A DNA stretch of 64,000 nucleotides from Nocardioides cremeus. Lineage in GTDB: Bacteria; Actinomycetota; Actinomycetes; Propionibacteriales; Nocardioidaceae. The notes beneath the pieces are model-generated. The model searched no databases. It was given only the letters and a program-made list of their open reading frames with translations, and was not told where the DNA came from. Below are positions 15,025 to 23,414 of this stretch, in pieces; the stretch's first letter is position 1, and every line of letters starts with the position of its first letter. The stretch spans positions 40,596-104,595 of the forward strand of contig NZ_JAULSC010000016.1 in NCBI RefSeq assembly GCF_030518195.1. Direction: 5' to 3'. The position numbers and the translations under genes were made by a program.

Positions 15025-15492
15025 ATGACGACGACGCGCACGACTCGTTCCTCCGCGCTCCTGGCCGCGGCCGTGCTCAGCCTGCCCCTGGGGCTGGGGG
15101 CCTGCGGCTCGGGCGACGTGGAGGCCTACTGCGCCGAGCTCGCCGACTCGCGCGAGCAGTTCGAGGCGATCGACTCCGGCGGCGAGGTCAGCTTCGGCGA
15201 GCTCATCGACGTCTTCGACCAGCTCGGCGACGCGGCCCCGGACGAGGTCTCCGAGCAGTGGGCCACCCTCAACGAGGGCACCGACGAGCTGCAGGACCGG
15301 CTGGACGAGGCCGACATCGACGTCGACGAGCTCGACCGGATGATCAGCGGCGACATCGACGAGGACGTCGACCTGGAGAAGCTGGAGGAGGTCGGCGCGG
15401 CTCTCGAGGGCTTCGGCGGTCAGGAGTACGAGGAGGCCGCCGACGAGATCGCCGAGCACGCCGAGGCGGAGTGCGACATCACCCTGGAGTGA
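15025..15492 (+). CDS. Acidic putative lipoprotein
   Basis: The 155-residue product has a signal peptide with a lipobox (LGACGS, Cys at about residue 27) and a strongly acidic, helical mature part, rich in Asp/Glu with almost no Lys. It should be anchored on the outer face of the membrane. CATGCT lies 6 bases before ATG 15025 and there is no ribosome binding site, consistent with leaderless expression. Family not recognised. Confidence 0.7.
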   Translation: MTTTRTTRSSALLAAAVLSLPLGLGACGSGDVEAYCAELADSREQFEAIDSGGEVSFGELIDVFDQLGDAAPDEVSEQWATLNEGTDELQDRLDEADIDVDELDRMISGDIDEDVDLEKLEEVGAALEGFGGQEYEEAADEIAEHAEAECDITLE

Positions 15493-15496
15493 CGGC

Positions 15497-16561
15497 TCAG
15501 GCGCGGTAGGCGTCGGTCGGCACCACCACGGCCCTCCCCGAGACCGTGCCGTGGGCCAGGTCGCGGTAGGCCTGGGCCGCGTCGTCGAGGGTGTAGAGCG
15601 TGGTGTGCGACCTCAGCAGCCCCCGGGCCCCGAGGTCGAGCACGTCGACGAGCTCGCGCCGGTTGCCCCAGTACGTCGACTGCACGCTGGCCTCGTAGGG
15701 GAGCCCGAAGAAGGAGACCGGCAGCGTCCCGCCGCCGAGGCCCACGATGGTCAGGTCCCCGAGCTGGCGCAGGCAGGCCGCGCCGGCAGCCAGGGTCTCG
15801 TCGGAGCCGACCATGTCGAGCACGACGTCGACGCCGATCCCCCCGGTGGACTCGCGCACCTCGGCGACCAGGTCGTCACCGGGCGCGAGCGCGAGGTCGG
15901 CACCGCACTCGAGGGCCAGGTCGCGGGCCGAGCCGCGCGGGTCGACCGCGACGACCCGGGCCGCGGTGGTCGCCCGGAGCGCCTGCACGCACAGGTGGCC
16001 CAGCCCGCCGATCCCGATCACCAGCGCCGTGGCGGTCGGGCCGAGCTTGCCCCAGGAGCGGCGTACGGCGTGGTAGGGCGTCAGGCCGGCGTCGGTGAGC
16101 GGGGCCGCCTCGGCGGGGTCGAGACCCTCCGGCAGCGGGACCAGGTGCCGCGCCGACGGCACCAGGAGGTACTCCGCCATGCCGCCGTCGAGGCCCAGGC
16201 CCCCACCGCCGCCCGGCACGGGTGCCAGGTCGGGTCGCTCGCAGTAGGTCTCGAGCCCGTCGAGGCAGCGTCGGCAGGTGCCGCAGCCCCAGGCGCCGAC
16301 GACCGCCACCGGCTGGCCGGGCTCGAGCCCACGGACGCCGCTGCCCACCGTGTGCACCCACCCGGCGTTCTCGTGGCCGAGCGTGAAGGGCGGCCCCCAG
16401 GGCAGCGCCCCTGCCTCGAACTCGTGCATCAGGTGCAGGTCGGAGTGGCAGGCGCCGGCTCCTCCCACCTGCACCAGGACCTCGTCGGGGCCCGGCTCGG
16501 GCACCGGCACCTCCTCGAGCTGGGGCTCGCTGTGCCAGTCCAGCAGTCGTAGCGCGTGCAT
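15497..16561 (-). CDS. Zinc-dependent alcohol dehydrogenase
   Basis: The 354-residue medium-chain dehydrogenase has the catalytic zinc ligands in GACHSDLH and TLGHENAG, the structural zinc set CGTCRRCLDGLETYC, and a Rossmann segment VIGIGGLGHLCVQAL for NAD(H). It should interconvert primary alcohols and aldehydes in the cytoplasm. Start ATG 16561 has GGGAGGA upstream. It is divergent from the tandem usp genes and shares with them an intergenic region holding a DosR-like palindrome. Confidence 0.92.
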   Translation of the reverse strand: MHALRLLDWHSEPQLEEVPVPEPGPDEVLVQVGGAGACHSDLHLMHEFEAGALPWGPPFTLGHENAGWVHTVGSGVRGLEPGQPVAVVGAWGCGTCRRCLDGLETYCERPDLAPVPGGGGGLGLDGGMAEYLLVPSARHLVPLPEGLDPAEAAPLTDAGLTPYHAVRRSWGKLGPTATALVIGIGGLGHLCVQALRATTAARVVAVDPRGSARDLALECGADLALAPGDDLVAEVRESTGGIGVDVVLDMVGSDETLAAGAACLRQLGDLTIVGLGGGTLPVSFFGLPYEASVQSTYWGNRRELVDVLDLGARGLLRSHTTLYTLDDAAQAYRDLAHGTVSGRAVVVPTDAYRA

Positions 16562-16646
16562 CCCGGTCCTCCCGTGCGTCTCGTCCGTGCCCACCAACCT
16601 TCCGCGAGGGGCCGGCGGCCCCCAGGGGCCAAGGCACACGCAGCCG

Positions 16647-16660
16647 CGGACCTTGGTCCC
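16647..16660. promoter_or_regulatory. DosR/DevR-like box between adh and usp genes
   Basis: CGGACCTTGGTCCC matches the DosR core (GGGACTTTAGTCCC) at 11 of 14 positions. A second near-palindrome GGCCCCCAGGGGCC lies about 30 bases to its left. Position between divergent genes would allow control of both. Confidence 0.45.
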
Positions 16661-16728
16661 TGGGAAGCGCACCTGGCCTCGGTGAGGCTGGAGCCCGGAC
16701 CACGACGGTCCGGACCCAGGAGGCCCCG

Positions 16729-17625
16729 ATGAACCAGCCCGACCCCCGCCCGGTCGTCGTCGCCCTGGGCGACCAGCCGGCCGAGGCCGCGCTCGCCTTC
16801 GCCGTCGACGAGGCCCGACGGCACGGGTGCGGCGTGCACGTCCTGCACGTCGTGCACGCCCTGCCCCAGGGACCCGAGATGGTGCTGGTGCAGGCGGTCG
16901 ACGTCGAGGCCGTCGGCCGGCAGAGCCTGCGCGAGGCCCTCGAGCACTGCCGCGACCTCGCCGGGGAGGGGACCCCGGTGACCGGACGGCTGCTGCTCGG
17001 GACCGTCGTGCACGAGCTCGTCGACGCGGTCGCCGACCTCGAGGCCGCCCGGGTGGTGGTGCTGCAGCACCGTGACCTCTCGCGCGTACGCCGCCTGGTG
17101 TCGCGCTCGACGACCAGCGGGCTGGCGGCGCGGCTGCACGTGCCGCTCGTGTCGGTGCCCGCGGGCTGGGCCGGCAGCCCCGGCGGCAGTGGCACCGCGC
17201 TGGTGACCGCGGGCGTGGACGTGCCGGAGCGCAGCGACGCCGTGCTGCGCGCGGCCGTCGGGGCGGCCCGGGCGAGGGGCGCCCGCCTGGAGCTGGTGCA
17301 TGCGTGGTCGCTGCCCGGCTTCCACGACGACCCCTCGCTCGCGCGGGTGCACGGGGAGAGCCTGGCCGTGCAGGAGGCCGAGGAGATCCGCAAGCGCCTC
17401 GCCGAGCTCGACCTCGACCTCGAAGGCGTCGACGTCGAGGTGCGCACGCCCGAGGCACCGGCCGCCGAGCGGCTGGTCGAGGCCAGCCGAGCCTCGAGCC
17501 TGCTGGTGCTGGGCAAGCACGATCCGAGGATCCCTCTGGGCTCCCACGTGGGCCCGGTGGCCGGTGCCGTGCTCCGCGAGGCGGCCTGCCCGGTGCTGCT
17601 CGTCGACCCGCACCAGCCGGGCTGA
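16729..17625 (+). CDS. Universal stress protein, first of a tandem pair
   Basis: The 298-residue protein has two Usp domains (about 5-148 and 155-296). Both lack the canonical G-x2-G-x9-GS ATP motif: domain 1 has HRDLSRVRRLVSRS and domain 2 has GKHDPRIPLGSHVG, so ATP binding may be altered or absent. GGAGGCCCCG precedes ATG 16729. The next usp gene follows after 9 bases and shares these unusual motifs, indicating a tandem duplication. Confidence 0.88.
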   Translation: MNQPDPRPVVVALGDQPAEAALAFAVDEARRHGCGVHVLHVVHALPQGPEMVLVQAVDVEAVGRQSLREALEHCRDLAGEGTPVTGRLLLGTVVHELVDAVADLEAARVVVLQHRDLSRVRRLVSRSTTSGLAARLHVPLVSVPAGWAGSPGGSGTALVTAGVDVPERSDAVLRAAVGAARARGARLELVHAWSLPGFHDDPSLARVHGESLAVQEAEEIRKRLAELDLDLEGVDVEVRTPEAPAAERLVEASRASSLLVLGKHDPRIPLGSHVGPVAGAVLREAACPVLLVDPHQPG

Positions 17626-17634
17626 GGAGGAGTC

Positions 17635-18576
17635 GTGGACGAGACGAACCCGCCGCCCGTCGTCGTGGCGGTCGGTGGTGACGGTGTCGGCCGGGCCGCC
17701 CTCGCGTTCGCCGTGGACGAGGCGGTGCGGGCGGGCTGCGGCGTCCACCTGCTGCACGTCGCGCCCGCCTTCGTGCACGGCCCCGACAGCATCCTGGTCA
17801 CCTCGCCCGAGGTGCAGGAGCGTGGCCGCCGGGTGCTCAACGAGGCGTTGGAGGTGGCGAGGCAGGTGGTGCCGTCCGGGACCACCTTGACCTCCGACCT
17901 CGGGGTCGGGCCGGTCGTGGAGTCGTTGCGCGAGGCGACCCGGGGGGCCCGGATGGTCGTCGTCGAGCACCGTGACCTCTCGCGCGTGCACCGGCTGGTG
18001 TCCCGCTCGGTGACCAACGGTCTCGGCGCCCACCTGCGGGTGCCGGTCGTCGGGGTCCCGGCCGCGTGGCGCCCGGGACGTGGTCCCGGCCAGGAGCCGC
18101 GGGTCACCGTCGGCGTCGACGTGCCGGTGCGCTCCGAGCGGGTGCTGCGCACCGCGGTCGCCGAGGCAGCCGGACGGGGCGCGAGCCTGCACGCCCTGCA
18201 CGCCTGGCGGCTGACCGGGATGTACGACGGGGGAGTCAGCACCCAGGAGCAGGTGCAGGACCTGGCCCAGCGGGCCGCCGACGAGATCCGCCACGCCCTC
18301 GGGATCGCCGGTGTCGACGCGCTGGACGTCGAGGCCACGGTGGAGACCCGACGCGGCTCGCCCGCCGAGGCGCTGGTCGAGGCCAGCGGCGCCTCCGACC
18401 TGTTGGTGGTGGGCCGTCACGACCCGCTGGTGCCGCTCGGCTCCCACCTCGGTCCGGTGGCCCGCGGGGTGCTGCACGAGGCCCGCTGCCCGGTGCTGCT
18501 CGTCGACCCGCACGATCCTCCCGGCACGGACGAGGCCGACGGCGGTGACCATCGCCGTGGCAGGGTCGAGACGTGA
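17635..18576 (+). CDS. Universal stress protein, second of a tandem pair
   Basis: The 313-residue paralogue of the preceding gene has the same two-domain layout and the same variant motifs (HRDLSRVHRLVSRS; GRHDPLVPLGSHLG). GTG 17635 follows a GAGGAG site. Its stop overlaps the next GTG start by 4 bases. The C-terminal tail (EADGGDHRRGRVET) is longer than in the first copy. Confidence 0.88.
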   Translation: MDETNPPPVVVAVGGDGVGRAALAFAVDEAVRAGCGVHLLHVAPAFVHGPDSILVTSPEVQERGRRVLNEALEVARQVVPSGTTLTSDLGVGPVVESLREATRGARMVVVEHRDLSRVHRLVSRSVTNGLGAHLRVPVVGVPAAWRPGRGPGQEPRVTVGVDVPVRSERVLRTAVAEAAGRGASLHALHAWRLTGMYDGGVSTQEQVQDLAQRAADEIRHALGIAGVDALDVEATVETRRGSPAEALVEASGASDLLVVGRHDPLVPLGSHLGPVARGVLHEARCPVLLVDPHDPPGTDEADGGDHRRGRVET

Positions 18577-18836
18577 TCCTTCTCGCCTCGCTCGTCCTGC
18601 TGCTGGTCGGGGGTGCCGTCGGCTTCGCCGCCGGCAGGGCCGGTGCGCCGCGGTCGCCCGACATGGGCATCGACCCGACCACGGCGGTGCGTCGCCGCGA
18701 CGCCTTCATCGAGCACCTGCGCGAGCTCGCCTGGCGCGACCGCGACGTCGCTCCCGAGCTGTCCACCGTGGTGCTCGACGAGATCCGCCGCTTCAGCGCC
18801 GACCCCGACGGCTGGGACCCCCGCTCGCTGGGCTGA
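18573..18836 (+). CDS. Small single-pass membrane protein in the usp operon
   Basis: Eighty-seven residues from GTG 18573, overlapping the usp stop. One N-terminal membrane helix (about residues 2-24) is followed by a cytoplasmic helical segment (RRRDAFIEHLRELAWRDRD). No family recognised. Translational coupling suggests a role with the stress proteins, but no function can be given. Confidence 0.65.
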   Translation: MILLASLVLLLVGGAVGFAAGRAGAPRSPDMGIDPTTAVRRRDAFIEHLRELAWRDRDVAPELSTVVLDEIRRFSADPDGWDPRSLG

Positions 18837-18860
18837 GGGACTGCGGGGACTCCCGCTGGC

Positions 18861-18866
18861 TAGGGT
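18861..18866 (+). promoter_or_regulatory. -10 box (TAGGGT) of a leaderless promoter
   Basis: TAGGGT ends 6 bases before GTG 18873 and no ribosome binding site fits. Confidence 0.5.
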
Positions 18867-18872
18867 GCAGCG

Positions 18873-20141
18873 GTGACCCGCTCCGAGAAGTTCACCTTTC
18901 CCGGCTCCAGTGGCCACGACCTCGCCGGGCGGCTCGACCTGCCCGAGCAGGAACCGCGCGCACTGGCGCTCTTCGCGCACTGCTTCACCTGCGGCAAGGA
19001 CGTGGTGGCGGCGTCGCGGATCAGCCGGCGCCTGGTCGAGCGCGGGTTCGGGGTGCTCCGCTTCGACTTCACCGGTCTGGGTGGCAGCGACGGCGAGTTC
19101 GCCAACACCGACTTCACCTCCAACGTGGAGGACCTCGTCGCGGCCGCGGCGGCGCTCGAGGAGCACCACGCGGCGCCCGCACTGCTGATCGGGCACAGCC
19201 TCGGCGGGGCGGCGGTGGTCGCGGCCGCGGCGCGCATCGAGTCGGTCACCGCGGTGGCCACCATCGGCGCGCCCGCCGACCCCGGCCACGTCGCCGGGGT
19301 CTTCGACGACGACGACCGGGCCCGCATCCGCCGCGAGGGCCGGGCCGAGGTGGTCCTGGCGGGGCGCCGCTTCACGATCGGCGCGGGCCTGCTCGAGGAC
19401 GTCGCGACCCAGCGGCTCGAGGCCGCGCTCGGCGGGCTGGAGCGGGCGCTGCTGGTGCTGCACGCCCCCGGTGACCAGCAGGTCGGCATCGAGAACGCCC
19501 GGCAGCTCTACGAGTGGGCGCGCCACCCCAAGAGCTTCGTGACCCTCGACGGCGCCGACCACCTGCTCACCGCTCCACGCGACGCCGAGTACGTCGCCGA
19601 CGTGCTCTCGGTGTGGGCTTCGCGCTACCTGCCCGAGCGGGCCCCCGCCACGGCGCAGGACCCCGAGCACCCCGAGGTGCCCGACGAGAGCGCCGGCTCG
19701 GTGCTGGTCGAGGAGACCCACGAGGGGAGCCTGGTCCAGTCGGTGCAGGCGGGGCGGCACACCTGGCGGGCCGACGAGCCACTCGGCGTGGGGGACGACA
19801 CCGGCCCGACGCCCTACGACCTGCTGCTCTCGGCGCTGGGCACCTGCACGTCGATGACGCTGCGGATGTACGCCGACCGCAAGCAGCTGGCTCTCGAGCA
19901 CGTCGCGGTGCGCCTGTCCCACCGCCGCAACCACCCCGACGACTGCGCCGCGGTCGAGGTCGGCGACGACGGGGCCGGCGGGCACTGCCGGGTGGAGGCG
20001 ATCCACCGCGAGATCACCCTGGTCGGCGACCTCGACGACGCCGAGCGCGAGCGGTTGCTGCAGATCGCCGACCGGTGCCCGGTGCACCGCACGCTCACCG
20101 CGGACGTCCGCATCGTGAGCGCTCTGGCTCCTAGGTCTTAA
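18873..20141 (+). CDS. Fusion of alpha/beta hydrolase and OsmC-type domain
   Basis: The 422-residue protein joins an N-terminal alpha/beta hydrolase (about 1-255; nucleophile in GHSLGGAAV, late acid/His near DGADHLLT) to a C-terminal OsmC/Ohr-like domain (about 280-420) with both peroxidatic cysteines in GTCTSM and DRCPVHRTL. OsmC domains reduce organic hydroperoxides with thiol cofactors. The combination is a known bifunctional arrangement whose substrate is unclear. Start GTG 18873 fits a leaderless promoter. Its stop codon overlaps the SatD operator palindrome. Confidence 0.9.
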   Translation: MTRSEKFTFPGSSGHDLAGRLDLPEQEPRALALFAHCFTCGKDVVAASRISRRLVERGFGVLRFDFTGLGGSDGEFANTDFTSNVEDLVAAAAALEEHHAAPALLIGHSLGGAAVVAAAARIESVTAVATIGAPADPGHVAGVFDDDDRARIRREGRAEVVLAGRRFTIGAGLLEDVATQRLEAALGGLERALLVLHAPGDQQVGIENARQLYEWARHPKSFVTLDGADHLLTAPRDAEYVADVLSVWASRYLPERAPATAQDPEHPEVPDESAGSVLVEETHEGSLVQSVQAGRHTWRADEPLGVGDDTGPTPYDLLLSALGTCTSMTLRMYADRKQLALEHVAVRLSHRRNHPDDCAAVEVGDDGAGGHCRVEAIHREITLVGDLDDAERERLLQIADRCPVHRTLTADVRIVSALAPRS

Positions 20142-20156
20142 CTCCGCCCGAGTTAA
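20138..20156 (+). promoter_or_regulatory. Palindromic operator in the satD promoter
   Basis: TTAACTC and GAGTTAA are perfect 7-bp inverted repeats with a 5-base spacer, placed just upstream of the TATGCT -10 box (20161-20166). The AT-rich palindrome stands out from its GC-rich surroundings. A further GAACTC lies at 20167-20172. Confidence 0.55.
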
Positions 20157-20160
20157 CCCA

Positions 20161-20166
20161 TATGCT
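20161..20166 (+). promoter_or_regulatory. -10 box (TATGCT) of the satD leaderless promoter
   Basis: TATGCT ends 6 bases before ATG 20173; no ribosome binding site is present. Confidence 0.5.
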
Positions 20167-20172
20167 GAACTC

Positions 20173-20802
20173 ATGGTGGTCCTGGTCACGCTGATCGGCG
20201 ACATGGTCGGATCCCGCGACCTGCCGGACCGCGCCGGCGTGCAGCGCCGGCTCGCCGAGACGCTCGACGAGGTCACCGCCCTGCTCGAGCCCGCCCAACG
20301 CCTCGAGACCACGGTCGGCGACGAGTTCCAGGGTGCCTTCCACGACGTCGGCACCGCCACGATGGCGGCCCTGCTGGTGCGGCTCGCGCTGCTGCCCGAG
20401 GTCGACGTGCGCTGCGGGCTGGGTCACGGCGAGGTGACCGTGCACGACGCCGGCCGCTCGCCGCTGCTGCAGGACGGGCCGGGCTGGTGGGCGGCCCGGG
20501 CCGCGCTGGAGGAGCTCGCCCGTCCGCGCCGCTCCGCGGCCCGCACCTGGTACGAGGGCCCCGACCGGGGCGGCGTCAACGCCTTCCTGCTGACCCGCGA
20601 CGCGCTGGTCGACCGGCTCGGCGAGCGCGGGCTGCGCCTGCTCGCCGCCTCCCTGCGCGGGGCCACCCAGAGCGACATCGCCGTCAGCGAGGGGATCTCG
20701 CGCTCGGCGGTCAGCCAGCAGTTCGCCCGGGGTGTCGGTGCGGTGCGCGATGCTCAGGCCCTGATGGCCCCGACGCGGGCCGCGGGAGAGGACGACGCGT
20801 GA
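20173..20802 (+). CDS. SatD family regulator
   Basis: The 209-residue protein has the SatD N-terminal domain (LIGDMVGSRDLPDR and TVGDEFQGAF) and a C-terminal helix-turn-helix resembling sigma-factor region 4 (ATQSDIAVSEGISRSAVSQQ). In other bacteria SatD genes are linked to acid or stress tolerance. The TTAACTC palindrome directly before the gene suggests self-regulation. The stop overlaps the next gene's GTG by 4 bases. Confidence 0.85.
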   Translation: MVVLVTLIGDMVGSRDLPDRAGVQRRLAETLDEVTALLEPAQRLETTVGDEFQGAFHDVGTATMAALLVRLALLPEVDVRCGLGHGEVTVHDAGRSPLLQDGPGWWAARAALEELARPRRSAARTWYEGPDRGGVNAFLLTRDALVDRLGERGLRLLAASLRGATQSDIAVSEGISRSAVSQQFARGVGAVRDAQALMAPTRAAGEDDA

Positions 20803-21557
20803 CCTTGGCCCTGCTCGGCACCTGGCTGGCCGCCGTGGGTGCCGGCGACCTCGTGCGGGCGGCGTACGACGTCGTCTCGCCGCGGCGAGCCGCCGTCTGC
20901 ATCGGCGCGGGCCTGGGCGTGCTGCTCGCCGGCCTGCTGCTCCTCGACCTCGACGCCGCGCGCCTGGTGCTGCTGCTCGTGCTGCTCGGCTCGCTGCAGG
21001 CGGTGTGGCTGCTCGGCTCGGTGCTGGCGGTCGGGCCCGACCGCACAGGCCCGTGGCGCGACCGCGCCCGCTCGCTGGCCCTGCTGGCGCTCGGCGGCGG
21101 CACCGTGGCCGCCGTGCTCGGCGCCGCCCTGCTGACCACCGAGCCCACGCTGCCGACCCGCCTGGCCGGCACCGTCCTGGGTCGCTGGCCCCTCTCCGAC
21201 GTGCTGGTCGCCTCCGGGGTGGTGCTGGCCCAGCTGGCCACCGCCAACGTGGTGGTGCGCCTGGTGCTCGACGCCGTCGGGGTGCCGGCCACCTCCAACG
21301 AGAAGCAGCTCAAGGGCGGGCGCGTGCTCGGCCCGATGGAGCGGCTGTTCATCGTGGGGCTCGGCGCCGTCGGCGAGCTGACCGCCGCCGCGGTGGTGAT
21401 CGCCGCCAAGGGCCTCCTGCGCTTCCCCGAGCTGCAGCGGGCCCAGCAGCGGCTGCCGCCCGCCGGCCCCAGCGACGTGACCGAGTACTTCCTCGTCGGC
21501 AGCTTCGCCAGCTGGCTCGTCGCCCTCGGGGGCGCCGCGCTGATCCACCTCGCCTGA
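20799..21557 (+). CDS. Multi-pass membrane protein partnered with SatD
   Basis: The 252-residue product from GTG 20799 (overlapping the satD stop) has about six hydrophobic segments between residues 1-115, 145-170, 190-215 and 235-252. A cytoplasmic loop carries SNEKQLKGGRVLGPMERL, conserved in membrane proteins that accompany SatD. Overlap implies coupled translation; the SatD protein may sense or control this partner. No transport motif identified. Confidence 0.75.
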   Translation: MTLALLGTWLAAVGAGDLVRAAYDVVSPRRAAVCIGAGLGVLLAGLLLLDLDAARLVLLLVLLGSLQAVWLLGSVLAVGPDRTGPWRDRARSLALLALGGGTVAAVLGAALLTTEPTLPTRLAGTVLGRWPLSDVLVASGVVLAQLATANVVVRLVLDAVGVPATSNEKQLKGGRVLGPMERLFIVGLGAVGELTAAAVVIAAKGLLRFPELQRAQQRLPPAGPSDVTEYFLVGSFASWLVALGGAALIHLA

Positions 21558-21599
21558 CCACCGCGCCCGACCCGTCTCGCCCCACCCCCAGGAGTCCCC

Positions 21600-22871
21600 G
21601 TGCCCGACCTCGCCGACCCGCTCGTCCTGCCCAGCGGCCTGCGCCTGCCCAACCGCCTGGTCAAGGCCGCGATGACCGAGAACCTCGCCGACGCCCGCAA
21701 CCAGCCCACCACCGCCCACGAGCGGCTCTACCGGCGCTGGGCGGCGGGCGGCTCGGGGCTCCTGGTGACCGGCAACCTGATGGTCGACCGGCGCTTCCTC
21801 GAGCGCAGCCGCAACATCGTGGCCGACGCCCACCTCGACGTCGCGCGCCTGGCCGCGGTGCGCCGCGCCGCGACCGGCGTGCCGGTGCTGGCCCAGCTCA
21901 GCCACCCGGGGCGCCAGACCAACCGCTTCGTCTCCCGCGAGCCGGTGGCTCCCAGCGACGGCGGGGCCGTGGCGATGATGGGGCTCTTCCGGCGTCCTCG
22001 CGCGCTCAGCGCCGCCGAGGTCGACGACGTCGTGCGCGGCTTCGGGGCCGCCGCGGCGCGCTGCGAGGAGGCCGGTCTCGACGGTGTGCAGGTGCACGCC
22101 GCGCACGGCTACCTGCTGGCCCAGTTCCTCTCCCCGCACGTCAACCGGCGCACCGACCGGTGGGGCGGCGACGTGGCCGGCCGGGCCGCGGCCCTGCTGG
22201 GTGCGGTGCGCGCGGTGCGCGAGCGCACCGGCGCCGGCTTCACGGTCGCGGTGAAGCTGAACTCCTCCGACTTCCGCCACGGCGGCTTCACCGAGGACGA
22301 CGCCGAGCAGGTCGTGCGCCTGCTGGTGCAGGAGGGCGTCGACCTGGTCGAGGTCTCCGGCGGCACCTACGAGAACCCGGCGCTCTTCGGCGTGGGCGTC
22401 GAGGCGGCAGCGGCGGCGACCACGGTCAAGGAGGCCTACTTCGCGGCCTTCGCGGCCCGTGCGAGGGCGGCGGCGCCCGGGGTGCCGATCATGCTCACCG
22501 GCGGCATCCGCACGCGGGCGGCGATGCAGGCCCTGCTCGACTCCGGCGCCGTGGACCTGGTGGGGCTGGGCCGACCGCTGGCCATCGACCCCGAGCTGCC
22601 GGGCAAGCTGCTCGCGGGCGACCCCGGCGCCGAGCTGCCGGCCTACCGCCTGCCGACCGTGGCCGGGGTGGCGGGGGAGTCGGAGTGGTACGAGACGCAG
22701 CTGCGCCGCATCGGCGCCGGGCGGGACGTGCACCCCGGCCTCAGCGCCGTGCGCGCGGCCTCGGGGTTCGTCACCGGGGAGGCCGTGCGCGGCCTGCGGG
22801 AGCGCCGCCGCCGTCTGGCGCTGGCCGCGACGGCGGGGCCCCCGGCAGGTGGAGCCGCGTCAGATCTCTAG
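21600..22871 (+). CDS. NADH:flavin oxidoreductase (old yellow enzyme family)
   Basis: The 423-residue FMN protein has the family marks HAAHGYLLAQFLSPHVNRRTDRWGG (about residue 165), the substrate-side VHAAHGY, and the phosphate-binding LTGGIRTR ... VGLGRPLAIDPELP region. It should reduce an activated alkene or similar substrate using NAD(P)H; the substrate is unknown. AGGAG precedes GTG 21600 at good spacing. C-terminal residues past about 350 are a short helical extension. Confidence 0.9.
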   Translation: MPDLADPLVLPSGLRLPNRLVKAAMTENLADARNQPTTAHERLYRRWAAGGSGLLVTGNLMVDRRFLERSRNIVADAHLDVARLAAVRRAATGVPVLAQLSHPGRQTNRFVSREPVAPSDGGAVAMMGLFRRPRALSAAEVDDVVRGFGAAAARCEEAGLDGVQVHAAHGYLLAQFLSPHVNRRTDRWGGDVAGRAAALLGAVRAVRERTGAGFTVAVKLNSSDFRHGGFTEDDAEQVVRLLVQEGVDLVEVSGGTYENPALFGVGVEAAAAATTVKEAYFAAFAARARAAAPGVPIMLTGGIRTRAAMQALLDSGAVDLVGLGRPLAIDPELPGKLLAGDPGAELPAYRLPTVAGVAGESEWYETQLRRIGAGRDVHPGLSAVRAASGFVTGEAVRGLRERRRRLALAATAGPPAGGAASDL

Positions 22872-22882
22872 AAGAAGGGGTC

Positions 22883-23026
22883 CTAGAAGACCCGGCGACG
22901 CGTGCCGCCGATCGGCACCAGGTTGAGCACCAGCCCGACGACCAGCAGGATCGCGCCGATCGTGGTCAGCAGCGAGATGCCGGCCAGCAGGCCGATCAGC
23001 AGCAGGACGAGTCCGAGGATGATCAT
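22883..23026 (-). CDS. Small hydrophobic protein of DUF6131 type
   Basis: Forty-seven residues from ATG 23026 with AAGGAG 6 bases upstream: two hydrophobic segments (MIILGLVLLLIGLL and AILLVVGLVLNLV) separated by a short turn, then GGTRRRVF. The pattern matches DUF6131-type actinobacterial micro-proteins as I recall them. Function unknown. The next upstream gene on the strand is also a micro-protein. Confidence 0.7.
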   Translation of the reverse strand: MIILGLVLLLIGLLAGISLLTTIGAILLVVGLVLNLVPIGGTRRRVF

Positions 23027-23102
23027 GGTGTCTCCTTCATCAGGTGCGCGGTCCGGCCGGGCGGCCGGACCAGGTGGTGCGGGTCCTGCGGTGGTGCGGG
23101 GA

Positions 23103-23261
23103 TCAGGTGAACCACACCTGCTCGCAGCCGCTGCACTCGAACGCGCGGAAGCTCGCGCCGTCCTCGAACTCGACGCCGCGCAGCCCCCACTCGTGCTCGT
23201 GGGCGGACACGGGGCGGGTGGCGGCGGGAGCCGTCGCGGTACGCCGGGTGGCGGTGCTCAT
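23103..23261 (-). CDS. Small zinc-knuckle-like protein
   Basis: Fifty-two residues from ATG 23261 with GAGGAG upstream. The N-terminus is Ala/Thr/Arg-rich; the C-terminal half has HEHEWGLRGVEF and a single CSGC motif, which together with the His residues might bind a metal. No family recognised. Confidence 0.55.
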   Translation of the reverse strand: MSTATRRTATAPAATRPVSAHEHEWGLRGVEFEDGASFRAFECSGCEQVWFT

Positions 23262-23414
23262 GGGTGCTCCTCGTCCGGTTCGGCGCCGATGGATCCCGAG
23301 ATGGCGCTGCCCTCCTTGTGACCCGGGCGCGGGGCGCGCAAACCTCGGGACGGCCCGGCCGGGCGAGATCGGTCCACAAGGGTGAGAGCGCCCGCGGCCT
23401 GGCATGCTGCCCCC

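Noticed and set aside
15876..18338. Long minus-strand open frame over the adh-usp region
   Set aside because: It overlaps adh and the two usp genes in the wrong frame and is Arg/Ser/Thr-rich without any motif.
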